Made by a program: the position numbers and the translations under genes
The notes under the pieces: generated by a model
What the model was told of the DNA's origin: nothing
The model's database searches: none
Seen by the model: the letters and a program-made list of their open reading frames with translations, nothing else
Source of the DNA: Alphaproteobacteria bacterium
GTDB taxonomy: Bacteria; Pseudomonadota; Alphaproteobacteria; JAJFFI01
Reading direction: 5' to 3'
DNA length: 6,393 bases
Assembly: GCA_021776755.1 (NCBI GenBank)
Contig: JAJFFI010000469.1
Span: 1-6,393 of the forward strand
In this document: positions 5,838 to 6,393 of the stretch, in pieces
How the letters are laid out: each line of letters starts with the position of its first letter
Position numbering within the stretch: position 1 is the first letter of the stretch

Positions 5838-6393
5838 CTAGCCGCCGACCCGTTCGGCGATCGCGACAATCCGCCGCATCTCCCGGAGCACAGGCTCCTC
5901 GATCAGCTTGCCGTCGATGACGACGAGCCCGGTGTCCGCTTCGGCAAAAGCCGCGAGGATGCGGCGCGCCCGGGCGACCGTCGCCTCATCGGGTGTGAAC
6001 ACCGTATTGAGCGGCGGGATCTGCTTGGGGTGAACCGAGCCCTTGCCGGAAAAGCCGAGATCGCGGGCTTGCTCGGCCGCCCGCGTCATGCCCTCCAGAT
6101 CGTCCAGATCCAGATACGGCACGTCGATCGCGTCGATGCCGGCGCCGGCCGCGGCATGCACCACCCGCGAGCGCGCATAGAGCAGCGGCTCCCAGGCATT
6201 CCGGCAGCGGAGCTCGGCCGACATGTCGACCCCACCGAAGAACAGCGCATCGATCCGCGGGCTCGCGCGCGCAATGTCGTGGACAGCCTCGAGCCCCTGA
6301 TTGGTTTCGATGATGACATGAAAGCGCGTCGCGTGGCCGCGCTCGGTCAGCAGATCATCGAGCCAGATCACCTCGTCGGGCGTCATCACTTTC
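5838..6393 (-). CDS. CitE/HpcH-HpaI family CoA ester lyase, C-terminal part (5' end outside window)
   Basis: The frame is open to the right edge (KVMTPDEVIWLDDLL at the edge), so the GTG at 6389 and ATG at 6386 are internal. About 184 C-terminal residues are visible, against roughly 280-300 for the family. Key motifs: IETNQG, with its Glu codon at 6306-6308, and FFGGVDMSAELR, with its Asp codon at 6225-6227, match the two Mg-binding acidic residues of CitE-like enzymes. GIDAIDVPYLDLDDLEG and GFSGKGSVHPKQI match the barrel's C-terminal strands and CoA-side loop. Such enzymes cleave or form C-C bonds of malyl-, citramalyl- or citryl-CoA-type thioesters in the cytoplasm; the substrate cannot be decided from this half. 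It ends at TAG 5840-5838, tail to tail with the lipoprotein gene. The intervening 6 bp have no room for a terminator. Confidence 0.93.
   Translation of the reverse strand, partial: KVMTPDEVIWLDDLLTERGHATRFHVIIETNQGLEAVHDIARASPRIDALFFGGVDMSAELRCRNAWEPLLYARSRVVHAAAGAGIDAIDVPYLDLDDLEGMTRAAEQARDLGFSGKGSVHPKQIPPLNTVFTPDEATVARARRILAAFAEADTGLVVIDGKLIEEPVLREMRRIVAIAERVGG

Overview
The window comes from a GC-rich bacterium. The DUF898/M48 protease pair, the style of the small lipoprotein and the CitE-like lyase suggest an alphaproteobacterium (Rhodospirillales or Hyphomicrobiales type). This placement is inferred from gene content, not from a marker gene. There are two parts: an accessory toxin/immunity locus on the + strand (about 1-2640) and a chromosomal-looking block (about 2733-6393).

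The accessory part carries two successive modules, each a toxin C-terminal tail followed closely by a putative immunity gene. Module 1 is the last 78 residues of a protein entering from the left edge (1-237), then a 199-aa gene (278-877). Module 2 begins abruptly at about 919 inside what looks like the middle of a larger protein. It is interrupted by an amber codon at 1060-1062, continues as a 273-aa reading frame (1135-1956), and is followed 12 bp later by a 222-aa gene (1969-2637). The two toxin tails are clearly homologous: the last 37 aligned residues share 18 identities, including an LPK-[ED]-SP-x-W-x-F-x-D-x-YAR signature. The two downstream proteins are also homologous to each other (R-L-[YF]-W-x-GQ, W-V-T-P-x-x-Y and a C-terminal VW...W block). 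This is the layout of a polymorphic toxin locus with a displaced 'orphan' toxin-tail/immunity cassette behind it. I recognise neither the toxin domain nor the immunity family.

Between the accessory part and the next gene lies a short array of 22-23 bp direct repeats (2678-2753). It runs into the 3' end of the protease gene and supplies that protein's last six residues and its stop codon.

The second part contains, on the - strand, a two-gene operon: a DUF898 (YjgN-like) multi-pass membrane protein (3884-5053) and, 5 bp downstream, a membrane-anchored M48 zinc metalloprotease (2733-3878). Divergent from it across about 180 bp is a gene for a small secreted lipoprotein (5238-5831). Six bases after its stop, convergent and running off the right edge, is the C-terminal half of a CitE/HpcH-type CoA ester lyase (5838-6393). 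The DUF898 and M48 proteins probably act together at the inner membrane; no functional link of the lipoprotein or lyase to the rest is visible.
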